Shown here in pieces: positions 8,971-16,513 of a DNA stretch of 64,000 bases. Made by a program: the position numbers and the translations under genes. Under the pieces are notes generated by a model, which saw only the letters and a list, made by a program, of their open reading frames with translations, was not told where the DNA came from and did no database searches. The first letter of the stretch is position 1. Every line of letters begins with the position of its first letter. This stretch comes from Pseudomonas paralcaligenes (GTDB lineage Bacteria; Pseudomonadota; Gammaproteobacteria; Pseudomonadales; Pseudomonadaceae): assembly GCF_019655855.1 (NCBI RefSeq), contig NZ_BPFX01000014.1, positions 186,001 to 250,000 of the forward strand, read 5' to 3'.

Positions 8971-9426
8971 TCAGACATCTCCAGCGCGCGAGTACCTGAC
9001 TCCACCTCCACCGAAGCCCGCGCGCGGATCATAGCCGGCCCAGACCTCGCCCCAGCTATATAGGCCGGGCGCCCAGCCACGCATGGCCAGCCACTTGCGC
9101 AGTACCTTGGCGCGACGACGCTCCTTGGGCTCGGACCATTCATCCCAGCCACGGCCATAGGCGCTTTCGTCATCGTGGAACAGTACGCACTCCACCAGCG
9201 CACCCTGGTGGAAGGCCAACTCGATGCCCAGCCGGAAATCTCCGTCCAGCCACGGTTCGAGCCGGTACCAGACCCAGCCCGGCCCGGTCTCGCGCCGATG
9301 CACGATCAAGGCCCCATGGCTTTCCACTAGCACCGCCTCCTCCAGGCCTGGCGCAATATGCAGACCTGCCGGGCGCAGCAGCTCGAAGACCTTATTCACT
9401 CGCCCATGGCCCCGGATGAATCGCAT
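8971..9426 (-). CDS. Conserved hypothetical protein
   Basis: An open frame of good codon usage encoding about 151 aa if translation starts at ATG 9426 (MRFIRGHGRVNKVFELLRPAG), which has GGGGAG just upstream. Upstream ATGs at 9456 and 9522 give longer products but lack a convincing ribosome site. The protein has no signal peptide or membrane segment and is rich in Trp and Gly at its C-terminus (RGWAPGLYSWGEVWAGYDPRAG, broken here for length). I do not recognise the family. It is divergent from the SUKH-like gene and convergent with oprN. Confidence 0.6.
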   Translation of the reverse strand: MRFIRGHGRVNKVFELLRPAGLHIAPGLEEAVLVESHGALIVHRRETGPGWVWYRLEPWLDGDFRLGIELAFHQGALVECVLFHDDESAYGRGWDEWSEPKERRRAKVLRKWLAMRGWAPGLYSWGEVWAGYDPRAGFGGGGVRYSRAGDV

Positions 9427-9605
9427 CGGCTCCCCACGGGCACACGCCGTCGGCATCGGCGGCGTAGCAACTGAGGGCTTCGGGACAGTGAAGAGTCGTA
9501 TCCATGTGACGCTCGAATCCATGGCGGTTCTATATGATGGGACGGCTATTACCTTGCGACCAGCCTGGGAACGATCAAGCGCCCTGCTCACCCCTGGAAA
9601 CCGCC

Positions 9606-10685
9606 ATGCCGATCATGCCCAGCGCCGTCCGCCAGCTCATCGAAGAGGCCATCGTGCCGGGTAGCATGCCCCTGCCCTGCCACTACCCGCGGCCGGACGA
9701 CTGGGATGGCTGGCAGATCGGCTTCCGCCGCCACGGCCTAACCGGCGAAAGCCTGGTCGGCACCGCGCCGGGCGCCTGGCAGCCCGGGTGGTACGTGATC
9801 GCGCTGAACGGCTTCGACGATCCGTTCTTCATCGACCTCGACGAAGAAGCTCAAGGCTTTCCCGTCTACTACGCGCCCCATGGTGCCGGATGCTGGGACG
9901 CCGAGTGGGTCGCCTCCAGCCTGCAGCACTTCGCCGAGATACTGGCCACTCTGCGCGATATTGGCGCAAACGAGACGGCGGCGCAGGACTACCTCGAACG
10001 CGAGGTCGACCTGGTCGGCGAGCTGTGGCACGAGGTACTCGAGCACTACCGATCTGCAGCGTTGGAGGAACATGAAGATGTGTCCCTCGAAGCACCACCC
10101 GGTGATGAGATCTGGCAGCACGGAGCCCTGATCATCACCCGCATCGGGCCGCAGAAGATGAAGGTCGTCCAGTTCCTCCGGCAGGTGCTGGAGCTGTCGC
10201 CGCAGGCAGCACTGACGCTGGCGGGGCAGCAGAACATCCCCGTGGCGCAGGGCTACCTCGTGCGCCTACAGAGAACCCAAGCCCATCTGCAAGGACTGGG
10301 TGCTACGGTGGAATTCCGTCCGGACGGCCCCTCGCTGAGGACCTTCCAGCTCGACACGTTCCTTCGCATTGAGGAGCTGATCGACTGCGTCAAGGCACAG
10401 CAGGAGCGTGAACTGGCCTACGACCTGTACACGGCGGAGGCCGACGCCTTTGGCCCTGGAGACGCGGTATTCATCGCCAGCCCCGTGCAAGTGGATGCAA
10501 ACGGCGAAGAGGCATACCCGGATTCGGTCACCCGCCGGGGGCTACGGTTCTCCTACTCCGGCGAGCAGTTCCAGGACGTCGTCAACCTCGCCATCCAGCA
10601 AAAGCCCGACGCCAGCTGCTCCGACATCATCCGGGCGCTCAATCACTACAGCGAGCACGACGACTTCCTCGATATCGGCGAATGA
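9606..10685 (+). CDS. SUKH (SMI1/KNR4)-like protein with L7/L12-like segment
   Basis: A 359-aa protein starting MPIMPSAVRQLIEEAIVPG. Residues about 1-165 resemble the SMI1/KNR4 (SUKH) fold: the DDWDGWQIGF segment, WYVIALNGFDDPFFIDLDEE, then a short helix. SUKH proteins are common immunity proteins against polymorphic toxins. The middle (KMKVVQFLRQVLELSPQAAL, then LVRLQRTQAHLQGLGATVEF) reads like the ribosomal L7/L12 C-terminal domain, in which a lysine-rich helix is followed by a hairpin ending 'Gly-Ala-x-Val-Glu'. The C-terminal 100 residues (YDLYTAEADAFGPGDAVFIA onward) are unassigned. No toxin gene is adjacent. The SUKH assignment is moderately sure; the L7/L12 part is an inference. Confidence 0.65.
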   Translation: MPIMPSAVRQLIEEAIVPGSMPLPCHYPRPDDWDGWQIGFRRHGLTGESLVGTAPGAWQPGWYVIALNGFDDPFFIDLDEEAQGFPVYYAPHGAGCWDAEWVASSLQHFAEILATLRDIGANETAAQDYLEREVDLVGELWHEVLEHYRSAALEEHEDVSLEAPPGDEIWQHGALIITRIGPQKMKVVQFLRQVLELSPQAALTLAGQQNIPVAQGYLVRLQRTQAHLQGLGATVEFRPDGPSLRTFQLDTFLRIEELIDCVKAQQERELAYDLYTAEADAFGPGDAVFIASPVQVDANGEEAYPDSVTRRGLRFSYSGEQFQDVVNLAIQQKPDASCSDIIRALNHYSEHDDFLDIGE

Positions 10686-10687
10686 CC

Positions 10688-11458
10688 TCAGCGCTGGTGG
10701 CTCCAGCGGCCGTACAGCCAGCGCGCGCCGGCATCCAGGCAGAAGCCCAGCACACCAATCAGCAGCACCATGGCCATCAGCTCGGAATAGGCCAGGCGGT
10801 CACGGGTATCGAGGATGTAGTAGCCGAGCCCGGCACTGACACCGAGCATCTCGCAGGGCACCAGCACGATCCACAGGATGCCAATGGCCAGGCGTACGCC
10901 GGTCAGCACGTGGCCGAGCACGCCGGGCACCACCACCTTGAACAGGGTTTCCCGGCGCGTGGCGCTGAGGCTGCGCGCCAGCTGCAGCCAGCGCGGGTCG
11001 AGCGCCTTCACCCCGGCGGCGGTGTTGAGCAGGATCGGCCACACGGCGGCGAAGGCCAGCAGGAAGTAGATCGGCGCATCGCCCACCCCCATCACCATCA
11101 CGGCGATGGGCATCCACGACAGCGGCGAGATCATGCGCAGGAGCTGGAAGGCCGGCGTGGTCGCCCATTCCAAGTTGCGCCGGCTGCCCACCAGCAGGCC
11201 CAGTGGCACGCCGACCAGCAGCGCCAGGCCGAGGCCGAGGGCGATGCGCTTGAGGCTCACGGCCACGTGCTCGAACAGTTCCGGACGCTGCAGCAGTTCG
11301 CCGAGGCTGACCAGGGTGGCCTGGGGCGTGAACATCGCCGCCAGGCCCTCGACGCTGCCGAACAGTTCCAGCAGCAGCCACCACAGCCCGAACAGACCCG
11401 CCAGCCCCAGCAGGCCGAGGCCCCAGGTCCGGCCCTGAGCACGCAGCAGACCGATCAA
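10688..11458 (-). CDS. ABC transporter permease (SsuC/NrtB/TauC type)
   Basis: A 256-aa inner-membrane permease with about six hydrophobic helices and the binding-protein-dependent EAA-like loop (ALDPRWLQLARSLSATRRETLFKVVVPG) that docks on the ATPase. The start is a TTG whose last bases overlap the TGA of the preceding substrate-binding gene, so it is coupled to it. Longer readings into the upstream gene are shadows. It is the last gene of the five-gene operon and ends 2 bases from the convergent SUKH-like gene, with no terminator between. The family imports nitrate, sulfonates, taurine or similar small anions; the substrate here is unknown. Confidence 0.85.
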   Translation of the reverse strand: MIGLLRAQGRTWGLGLLGLAGLFGLWWLLLELFGSVEGLAAMFTPQATLVSLGELLQRPELFEHVAVSLKRIALGLGLALLVGVPLGLLVGSRRNLEWATTPAFQLLRMISPLSWMPIAVMVMGVGDAPIYFLLAFAAVWPILLNTAAGVKALDPRWLQLARSLSATRRETLFKVVVPGVLGHVLTGVRLAIGILWIVLVPCEMLGVSAGLGYYILDTRDRLAYSELMAMVLLIGVLGFCLDAGARWLYGRWSHQR

Positions 11459-12654
11459 ACCGCGACCTCCTCGGTGCGCTCGAAGCTTTCCGGCGCACCA
11501 AAGGCCTTGAGCCCGCCGACCGACGCGATGGCCGCGCGGACGAAGCGGTCGTCCACCAGGTCGCGCGCCGTGGCCGCCGGGTCGAGGCCCTCGAGGAAGG
11601 TACTGTTGCCTTCGATCAGGGTGTTCTTCAGGCGCTTGACCAGCTCCTCGGTATAGCTGGGGAACGGATAGGGCTGGAAGTCGATGCGCTTGTCGGCCCA
11701 GTCGCCATGCTGGATCGCGCCGCTGGCCAGGTAGGCCTCGCGCTCGCTGGCGGCCGGCGCCAGTACCCGTCCCAGGACCTCCGGCGCGTGCGGCGTGTAG
11801 CGGTTGGCGCCGTCCTTGGACAGCAGTTGTGCCGCCTCTTCGCGGTGGTCGCGAGTCCACAGCTGCGCCTTGACGATGGCGTTGACCACCTTCTGCGACC
11901 ACTCGGGGCGGTTGTTCAGGTCGTGCTCGTGCATGAACACCACGCAGCAGGCGTGGTTGCGCCAGACGTCGCCGGTGAAGCGCTGGATGCGCCCGACCTT
12001 GAGGTTCTCGGCCAGGGCGTTGAACGGCTCGGCGACGATGTAGCCGGCGATGCGCCTGCTGGCCAGGGCCGGCGGCATGTCCGACGGCGCCAGCACCACC
12101 AGATTGACCTCGTTGGTGGCGATGCTGGTGTTGGCCGCCTTGCTCACCGGGGTCAGGCCACTGTCGCGCAGCAGTTGCTGCACCACCACGTTGTGGATCG
12201 AGTACCAGAACGGAATTGCCACGGTCTGGCCACCCAGTTGCCTCACATCGTCGATGCCCGGCACCACGGTCAGGCCGGAGCCGCCGACATGGTTCCACGC
12301 CACCACCTTGGCCGGCACCTTGCTGCCGTAGCGCGCCCACACGGTCATCGGCGACAGCAGGTGGATGACGTTGACCTGGCCGGAGATGAACGCCTCGATC
12401 ACCTGCGCCCAGCTGCGCAGCAGCACCGGGCGCTCGGATTTGATGCCCTCGGCCTCGAACAGGCCGTTGTGGTGCGCCACCAGCAGCGGCGTGGCATCGG
12501 TGATCGGCAGGTAGCCGATGCGCACCGGCGAATCCGGCTCGCTGGCGGCGCGCGCCTGCAGGCTGGTCAGCAGGGGGAAGGCGCCGGCGGCGGTCAGCAG
12601 CCCGCTCAGTTTGATGAAGTCACGACGGGAATGGGTGGGATCGTCCAGGCACAT
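11455..12654 (-). CDS. Tat-exported ABC substrate-binding protein (NrtA/SsuA-like)
   Basis: A 399-aa periplasmic binding protein of the nitrate/sulfonate/bicarbonate class. It begins MCLDDPTHSRRDFIKLSGLL, where SRRDFIK is a twin-arginine motif followed by a hydrophobic stretch and an ALA-like cleavage site (LQARA), so export as a folded protein through Tat is likely. The mature part opens with VRIGYLPITDATPLLVAHHNGLF, the characteristic first lobe. Its start lies 34 bases inside the end of the ATPase gene and its stop overlaps the permease start. ATG at 12654 was preferred because it alone yields the signal peptide. Confidence 0.88.
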   Translation of the reverse strand: MCLDDPTHSRRDFIKLSGLLTAAGAFPLLTSLQARAASEPDSPVRIGYLPITDATPLLVAHHNGLFEAEGIKSERPVLLRSWAQVIEAFISGQVNVIHLLSPMTVWARYGSKVPAKVVAWNHVGGSGLTVVPGIDDVRQLGGQTVAIPFWYSIHNVVVQQLLRDSGLTPVSKAANTSIATNEVNLVVLAPSDMPPALASRRIAGYIVAEPFNALAENLKVGRIQRFTGDVWRNHACCVVFMHEHDLNNRPEWSQKVVNAIVKAQLWTRDHREEAAQLLSKDGANRYTPHAPEVLGRVLAPAASEREAYLASGAIQHGDWADKRIDFQPYPFPSYTEELVKRLKNTLIEGNSTFLEGLDPAATARDLVDDRFVRAAIASVGGLKAFGAPESFERTEEVAV

Positions 12655-13438
12655 GGCAAGGCTCCAGCGGTTCGATTGAGGGTCCGTTGTTGCGGCTCGC
12701 CCGCCGTAGGGTTTTGAGGATATCGACGCGCAGTGCGCCCAGCTCGTCGACCAGCTCGGCGCGCGGCTGCGGCAGGTCGATGTGCCACTGGTCGAGCGTG
12801 TGCGCCGGGGTACCACCCAGTAGCAGGACACGGTCGGACAGCAGCAGCGCTTCGTCGATGTCATGGGTGATCAGCACGGCGGCGGTCTGCCGCTCGCGGA
12901 TCAGGCTCAGCAGCAGTTGCTGCATGTCAGCGCGGGTCACTTCGTCCAGCGCGCCGAAGGGTTCGTCGAGCAGCAGCACGTGCGGCTCGCGGGCCAGGCA
13001 GCGGGCCAGCGCAGTGCGCTGGGCCATGCCGCCGGAAAGCTCGGCCGGGTAGCGGCCATGGGCATGCCGCAGGTCCACCGCGGTGATGGCCCGTTCCACC
13101 AGCGCCTTGCGCTCGGCGGCCGAACGCTCCGGCTGGCGGGTGAAATCCAGGCCGAAGCCGACGTTCTGCTCCAGGTTCAGCCAGGGCAGCAGCGACGGGT
13201 CCTGGAAGGCCACCGCCACCCGAGGATGCGGGCCGTCGAAGCGTTCGCCGAACAACTCGACCTGCCCGCGCAACGGCGCCTGCAGACCGGCCAGCACGCG
13301 CAGCAGGCTGGACTTGCCCACCCCGCTGGGGCCGAGGATGCTCACCAGTTCGCCGGGGCGCAGCTCCAGGGCGAAGCGCTCCAGCACCGTGCGGCCGCCA
13401 TAGCTGAGGGCGATGTCCTGCGCGCGCAGCACGGTCAT
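12620..13438 (-). CDS. ABC transporter ATP-binding protein (SsuB/TauB type)
   Basis: A 272-aa ATPase: Walker A GPSGVGKSS (about residues 36-44), Q-loop FQDPSLLPW, signature LSGGMAQRTALAR, Walker B VLLLDEPFGALDE and H-loop ITHDIDEA, all intact. The 'LLPW' and 'DEPFGALDE' forms are typical of nitrate/sulfonate/taurine importers. It overlaps the acyl-CoA dehydrogenase-like gene upstream by 4 bases and the substrate-binding gene downstream by 35 bases. Confidence 0.9.
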   Translation of the reverse strand: MTVLRAQDIALSYGGRTVLERFALELRPGELVSILGPSGVGKSSLLRVLAGLQAPLRGQVELFGERFDGPHPRVAVAFQDPSLLPWLNLEQNVGFGLDFTRQPERSAAERKALVERAITAVDLRHAHGRYPAELSGGMAQRTALARCLAREPHVLLLDEPFGALDEVTRADMQQLLLSLIRERQTAAVLITHDIDEALLLSDRVLLLGGTPAHTLDQWHIDLPQPRAELVDELGALRVDILKTLRRASRNNGPSIEPLEPCHVPGRSHPFPS

Positions 13439-14499
13439 GCCGCGAGCTCGCCATGCTTGTGCAACTCGGCGCGCAACTGCACCAGGCTGGGGGTGACGAT
13501 GGGCACGAAGGCGGACTCGCGCAGGCGCCGGGCGAACCCGGCGCCATGGGCCTGCAGGTAGGCTTTGCCGCCACTGGCCTGCAACTCCAGCTGCACTGCT
13601 TCGGCGGCGACCCGCGCCAGGCCGATGCGCAGCTTGAACAGGGCGACCGGGCCAGCGCCGAAGCTGCCGTTGCGCAGCCCATCATAGAGGCCGTGCTGCA
13701 AGCACAGCAGCTCGTCGTGCAGCTGCTGCCACTCACCTTCCAGCACCGAGCGGCCGGCCTGCAACAGCGAGCGCGCCTCGCCCAGCGAACGCTGCGCCAG
13801 GCCCAGCGCCATTCCGCATTGCAGGCCGAGGAAAGCCGGTCTGACGCGTCGCAGGTAGTCGTGCGCATCGGCGGCAAGCAGCCAGTCTTCCGCCAGGAAG
13901 ACCTCGTTCAGTTGCAACGCGGCCGTGTTGCTCGACTGCAGGCCGAGCAGTTGCAGGTCGTCGCTGCGCACCAGCCCCGGCAGATCGTCCGGGATGGCCG
14001 CGACGAACGGCTGGGCGCCCGGCAGGTCGATGGCGGCGGCGACGCTGAAACCGCTCTTGCGCAGGTTGGTCACCCACGGCAGGCGGCCGTCCAACTGCCA
14101 GCCACCCGCGCACGCCTGGGCGCTCACGCCCAGCTGCTCGATGCCGGAGAGGTATTTCATGGCATTGGACAGGCCCGTGGCGCCGGCCTTGTCGCCGCCG
14201 AGCAGGGCCGGCAGCAGGCGCTCGCGCAGCCCGGCGTTGTCGCTCTGCAGCAGGTATTCGACGAAGGCGCGCTGGCCCCAGAAGACGAAGGCGGCGGTCA
14301 GCGAATGGCCGGCGACCCGGGCGATGGCCTCGACGGCGCCCACCACGTCGCCGCCACTACCGCCCTGCCCCGCGTCCACGCCCAGGCGCAACACGCCGCT
14401 GGCGCCCAGTCGCGTCAGCACCGCCTCGCCATCGAGCTGGCCGCGGTCGAGCGCATCGGCCTGGTCGTCCAGCCACTGGCGCAATGAGTTGTCGAGCAT
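13435..14499 (-). CDS. Acyl-CoA dehydrogenase-like flavoprotein
   Basis: A 354-aa protein of the acyl-CoA dehydrogenase/SfnB/DszC-like group, starting MLDNSLRQWLDDQADALDRG. Seen: an N-terminal helical part, a middle beta domain (TGLSNAMKYLSGIEQLGVSA and WVTNLRKSGFSVAAAI) and a C-terminal helical bundle. It is shorter than classical dehydrogenases (about 380-400) and lacks an obvious catalytic Glu context, so a monooxygenase-like or desulfurisation role is possible. Its operon with an SsuABC-type importer and a CMD protein suggests uptake and oxidation of an organosulfur or similar compound; this is an inference. A longer frame extending to 15147 is a read-through shadow of the upstream gene. 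Confidence 0.8.
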   Translation of the reverse strand: MLDNSLRQWLDDQADALDRGQLDGEAVLTRLGASGVLRLGVDAGQGGSGGDVVGAVEAIARVAGHSLTAAFVFWGQRAFVEYLLQSDNAGLRERLLPALLGGDKAGATGLSNAMKYLSGIEQLGVSAQACAGGWQLDGRLPWVTNLRKSGFSVAAAIDLPGAQPFVAAIPDDLPGLVRSDDLQLLGLQSSNTAALQLNEVFLAEDWLLAADAHDYLRRVRPAFLGLQCGMALGLAQRSLGEARSLLQAGRSVLEGEWQQLHDELLCLQHGLYDGLRNGSFGAGPVALFKLRIGLARVAAEAVQLELQASGGKAYLQAHGAGFARRLRESAFVPIVTPSLVQLRAELHKHGELAA

Positions 14500-14525
14500 G
14501 CTGCGATCTCCTTCGATGCGCCGGC

Positions 14526-15086
14526 TTAGGCGTCGGCCTGTTCCCAGCGATACTTCTCCAGCTCGGGGTTGAGCGGGGTACGGGCGAAGCTGTTGGCGAA
14601 GTTGCACAGGGTCGCCAGGCTCACACCGAGGATCACTTCCAGGGCCTGGCCTTCTTCGAAGCCGGCCTCCCTGAATGCCTGGTAGTCGGCATCGCTGACG
14701 TTGCCACGGCTGGCGATCACCGCCCGGGTGAACGCCGCCAGCGCCTCGTAGCGGGCATTGGGCAACTCGCCTCGGGCGCGCAGGGCCTCGACCACTTCGG
14801 CCGAGAGCCTGGCCTTGTTCTGCGCCACCGCCGTATGCCCGGCGACGCAGAAGCTGCAGCCGTGGGTGGTGGCGGCGATCAACTGGATGACTTCGCGTTC
14901 GGCCAGGCCCAGGCTGGCCTTGCCGTTGAGCGCGGAGACGGTGACGTAGGTCTCCAGCGCGGCCGGGGCATTGGCCAGCACCGCCAGCAGGTTGGGGATG
15001 AATCCGGAGTTCTTGAGGGCGTTTCGGAGGAACGGCTGGGCATCTTGCGGGGCGGATTCGAGGGTCTGTAGGGTGACGCGAGACAT
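14526..15086 (-). CDS. Carboxymuconolactone decarboxylase/AhpD-like peroxidase
   Basis: A 186-aa CMD-domain protein with the AhpD-type redox motif CSFCVAGHT (Cys-x-x-Cys and His two residues on) around residue 83-91, preceded by LAEREVIQLIAA. Such proteins reduce peroxides or act as redox partners. The start MSRVTLQTLESAP at 15086 has AGGAG eight bases upstream; a start 54 bases further out has none. It is the first gene of the operon that continues into the flavoprotein and transporter genes and is divergent from the AraC regulator. Confidence 0.88.
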   Translation of the reverse strand: MSRVTLQTLESAPQDAQPFLRNALKNSGFIPNLLAVLANAPAALETYVTVSALNGKASLGLAEREVIQLIAATTHGCSFCVAGHTAVAQNKARLSAEVVEALRARGELPNARYEALAAFTRAVIASRGNVSDADYQAFREAGFEEGQALEVILGVSLATLCNFANSFARTPLNPELEKYRWEQADA

Positions 15087-15189
15087 GGCTGAGCTCCTGA
15101 CCAAGAGGTATGACGCTATCTTCTTGGTTATAAAAATCATTGGCCATATTCTAAAGTCGCGTTCACTTGTTCCTGAGTCTTTCGATTAG

Positions 15190-16095
15190 ATGAATTCCTC
15201 CACTGCCCCTTTTGAATGGTTATTAGACAGCCTGGAACTGGACACCAGCCTGTTCCATGTAGGCCGTTACTGCGGCAGTTGGCAGGCCAGCACCCACGGG
15301 CTGGCGCGGGCCAGTTTCCATCTGCTGGTGCAGGGCGAATGCTGGCTGCACCTGGACGGTGAGCCGGCGCCCATCGCCCTGTACACCAGCGACGCGGTGT
15401 TCCTGCTACGCGACCTGGCCTATCGCCTGGCCGACACGGACTCGCCACAAGAGGCGCGGTGCAACCCGAAGATCCCCATGCAGGCGCTGGATACCGGCGC
15501 CCGCGACGGGGTCAGCCTGGTCTGCGGCTTCTTCCATTTCCGCCCGGGGCTGAGCAGCCTGATCATCGACGCCCTGCCCGGCTACCTGATACTGCGCGCC
15601 GACGCCCCCGGCTCCAGCGCGGCGAGACGCCTGTTCGGGCTGATCATGGAGGAGTGCTCGCGCCGCGAGGGGCCGTCCGGCGCCCTGCTCGAACGCCTGT
15701 GCCACCTGCTGTTCCTCTACGTGCTGCGCGAGCAGAGCCAGGCCGTGGCCGGACTGGGCGGGCTGCTGGGGCTCGCCCGCCACCCGCAGTTCGCCGAGCT
15801 GCTCGAACGCCTGATCGCCCAGCCGCAGCAGCCCTGGCCGCTGGAGCAGATGGCCGAACTGACGGGATTGTCGCGCTCGGCCTTCTGCAAACGCTTCCAG
15901 GAGCTGGCCGGAACCTCCCCCGGCCACGTGTTGCAGAGCCTGCGCATGCGCCAAGCCTGCCGCCTGCTGCAACAGGGCCAGCCGGTGGCGGAAACCGCAG
16001 AGGCCTGCGGCTACCAGTCAATCGCCGCCTTCACCCGCGCCTTCAACAAGACGACAGGAGTGCTGCCTGGCGCTTACCGCAAGCAGTTCAACTGA
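15190..16095 (+). CDS. AraC-family transcriptional regulator
   Basis: A 301-aa regulator with an N-terminal cupin-like effector domain (about residues 10-185, of the AraC_binding/Cupin_6 type) and two C-terminal helix-turn-helices (about 205-300): PLEQMAELTGLSRSAFCKRF and VAETAEACGYQSIAAFTRAF, ending in GVLPGAYRKQF. It is divergent from the CMD-flavoprotein-ABC operon across a 103-base AT-rich gap and most likely controls it. Confidence 0.9.
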   Translation: MNSSTAPFEWLLDSLELDTSLFHVGRYCGSWQASTHGLARASFHLLVQGECWLHLDGEPAPIALYTSDAVFLLRDLAYRLADTDSPQEARCNPKIPMQALDTGARDGVSLVCGFFHFRPGLSSLIIDALPGYLILRADAPGSSAARRLFGLIMEECSRREGPSGALLERLCHLLFLYVLREQSQAVAGLGGLLGLARHPQFAELLERLIAQPQQPWPLEQMAELTGLSRSAFCKRFQELAGTSPGHVLQSLRMRQACRLLQQGQPVAETAEACGYQSIAAFTRAFNKTTGVLPGAYRKQFN

Positions 16096-16235
16096 CCGGT
16101 GATGGAACGAAGAAGAGAAACGGCCCTACCCTCTTTAATTAAGCTACTGAGAATAGGGAGTGGGTATAAGGACATCAGCGTGATTGACGACCGGAACAAG
16201 AAGTCAGGCGGTCATTTAAGAAATGTTCAGGCCAG

Positions 16236-16261
16236 AAACAACAAAGCCGCCCGAAGGTGGC
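16236..16261 (-). terminator. Likely terminator of the original tRNA-Pro gene
   Basis: Read on the minus strand, GCCACCTTCGGGCGGC forms a short GC hairpin with a TTCG loop and is followed by TTTGTTGTTT. It lies just downstream of the tRNA 3' end and was probably the natural tRNA terminator. The rest of the 418-base gap between the AraC gene and the integrase (16096-16513) holds no gene that I can support. Confidence 0.5.
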
Positions 16262-16278
16262 TAAGTCGTTGAGGTATA

Positions 16279-16325
16279 TGGTCGGGACGGAGTGATTCGA
16301 ACACTCTACCCCTTGTATCCCATGC
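16279..16325 (-). other. attachment site: 3' half of tRNA-Pro(GGG)
   Basis: Minus-strand sequence ends GTTCGAATCACTCCGTCCCGACCA (quoted in parts: T-loop GTTCGAATC, stem GAGTG/CACTC, acceptor CGTCCCG, then ACCA), with CATGGGATACAAGGGG before it in the position of the anticodon-stem 3' side. This matches the Pseudomonas tRNA-Pro with a GGG anticodon. Beyond 16325 the sequence is AT-rich and cannot form the D-arm or acceptor 5' strand, so only the 3' part is present. This is what an integrase-mediated insertion leaves at the element border, and the integrase gene begins 189 bases further in. Confidence 0.75.
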
Positions 16326-16513
16326 GCTTATTTAGTGTACATATAGATACACGTATAGACACACAGAAACAGGCTAAAAACTAGTTAAAATGCCGCTTTC
16401 AGGCTAATCTACCGTCTCAATCTGTGCACCCCCGTCTACATACAGCTACGCAATTCGGTGGGGTAAAAGTGGGGTAAAATCCAAAAGCATCAAAATCAGG
16501 CAAGGGGTAGAGT

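Noticed and set aside
8971..9591. 206-aa version of the hypothetical protein
   Set aside because: The upstream part lacks a ribosome site and overlaps the promoter region of the divergent SUKH-like gene.
10688..12340. 550-aa single reading frame containing the permease
   Set aside because: Its N-terminal 290 residues are an out-of-frame reading of the substrate-binding gene; the real permease starts at TTG 11458.
13435..15147. 570-aa fusion reading of the flavoprotein
   Set aside because: The first part is an out-of-frame reading of the CMD gene; ATG 14499 gives the proper family start.
16279..16325. Functional tRNA-Pro gene
   Set aside because: No D-arm, anticodon stem 5' side or acceptor 5' strand is present; only the 3' half remains.
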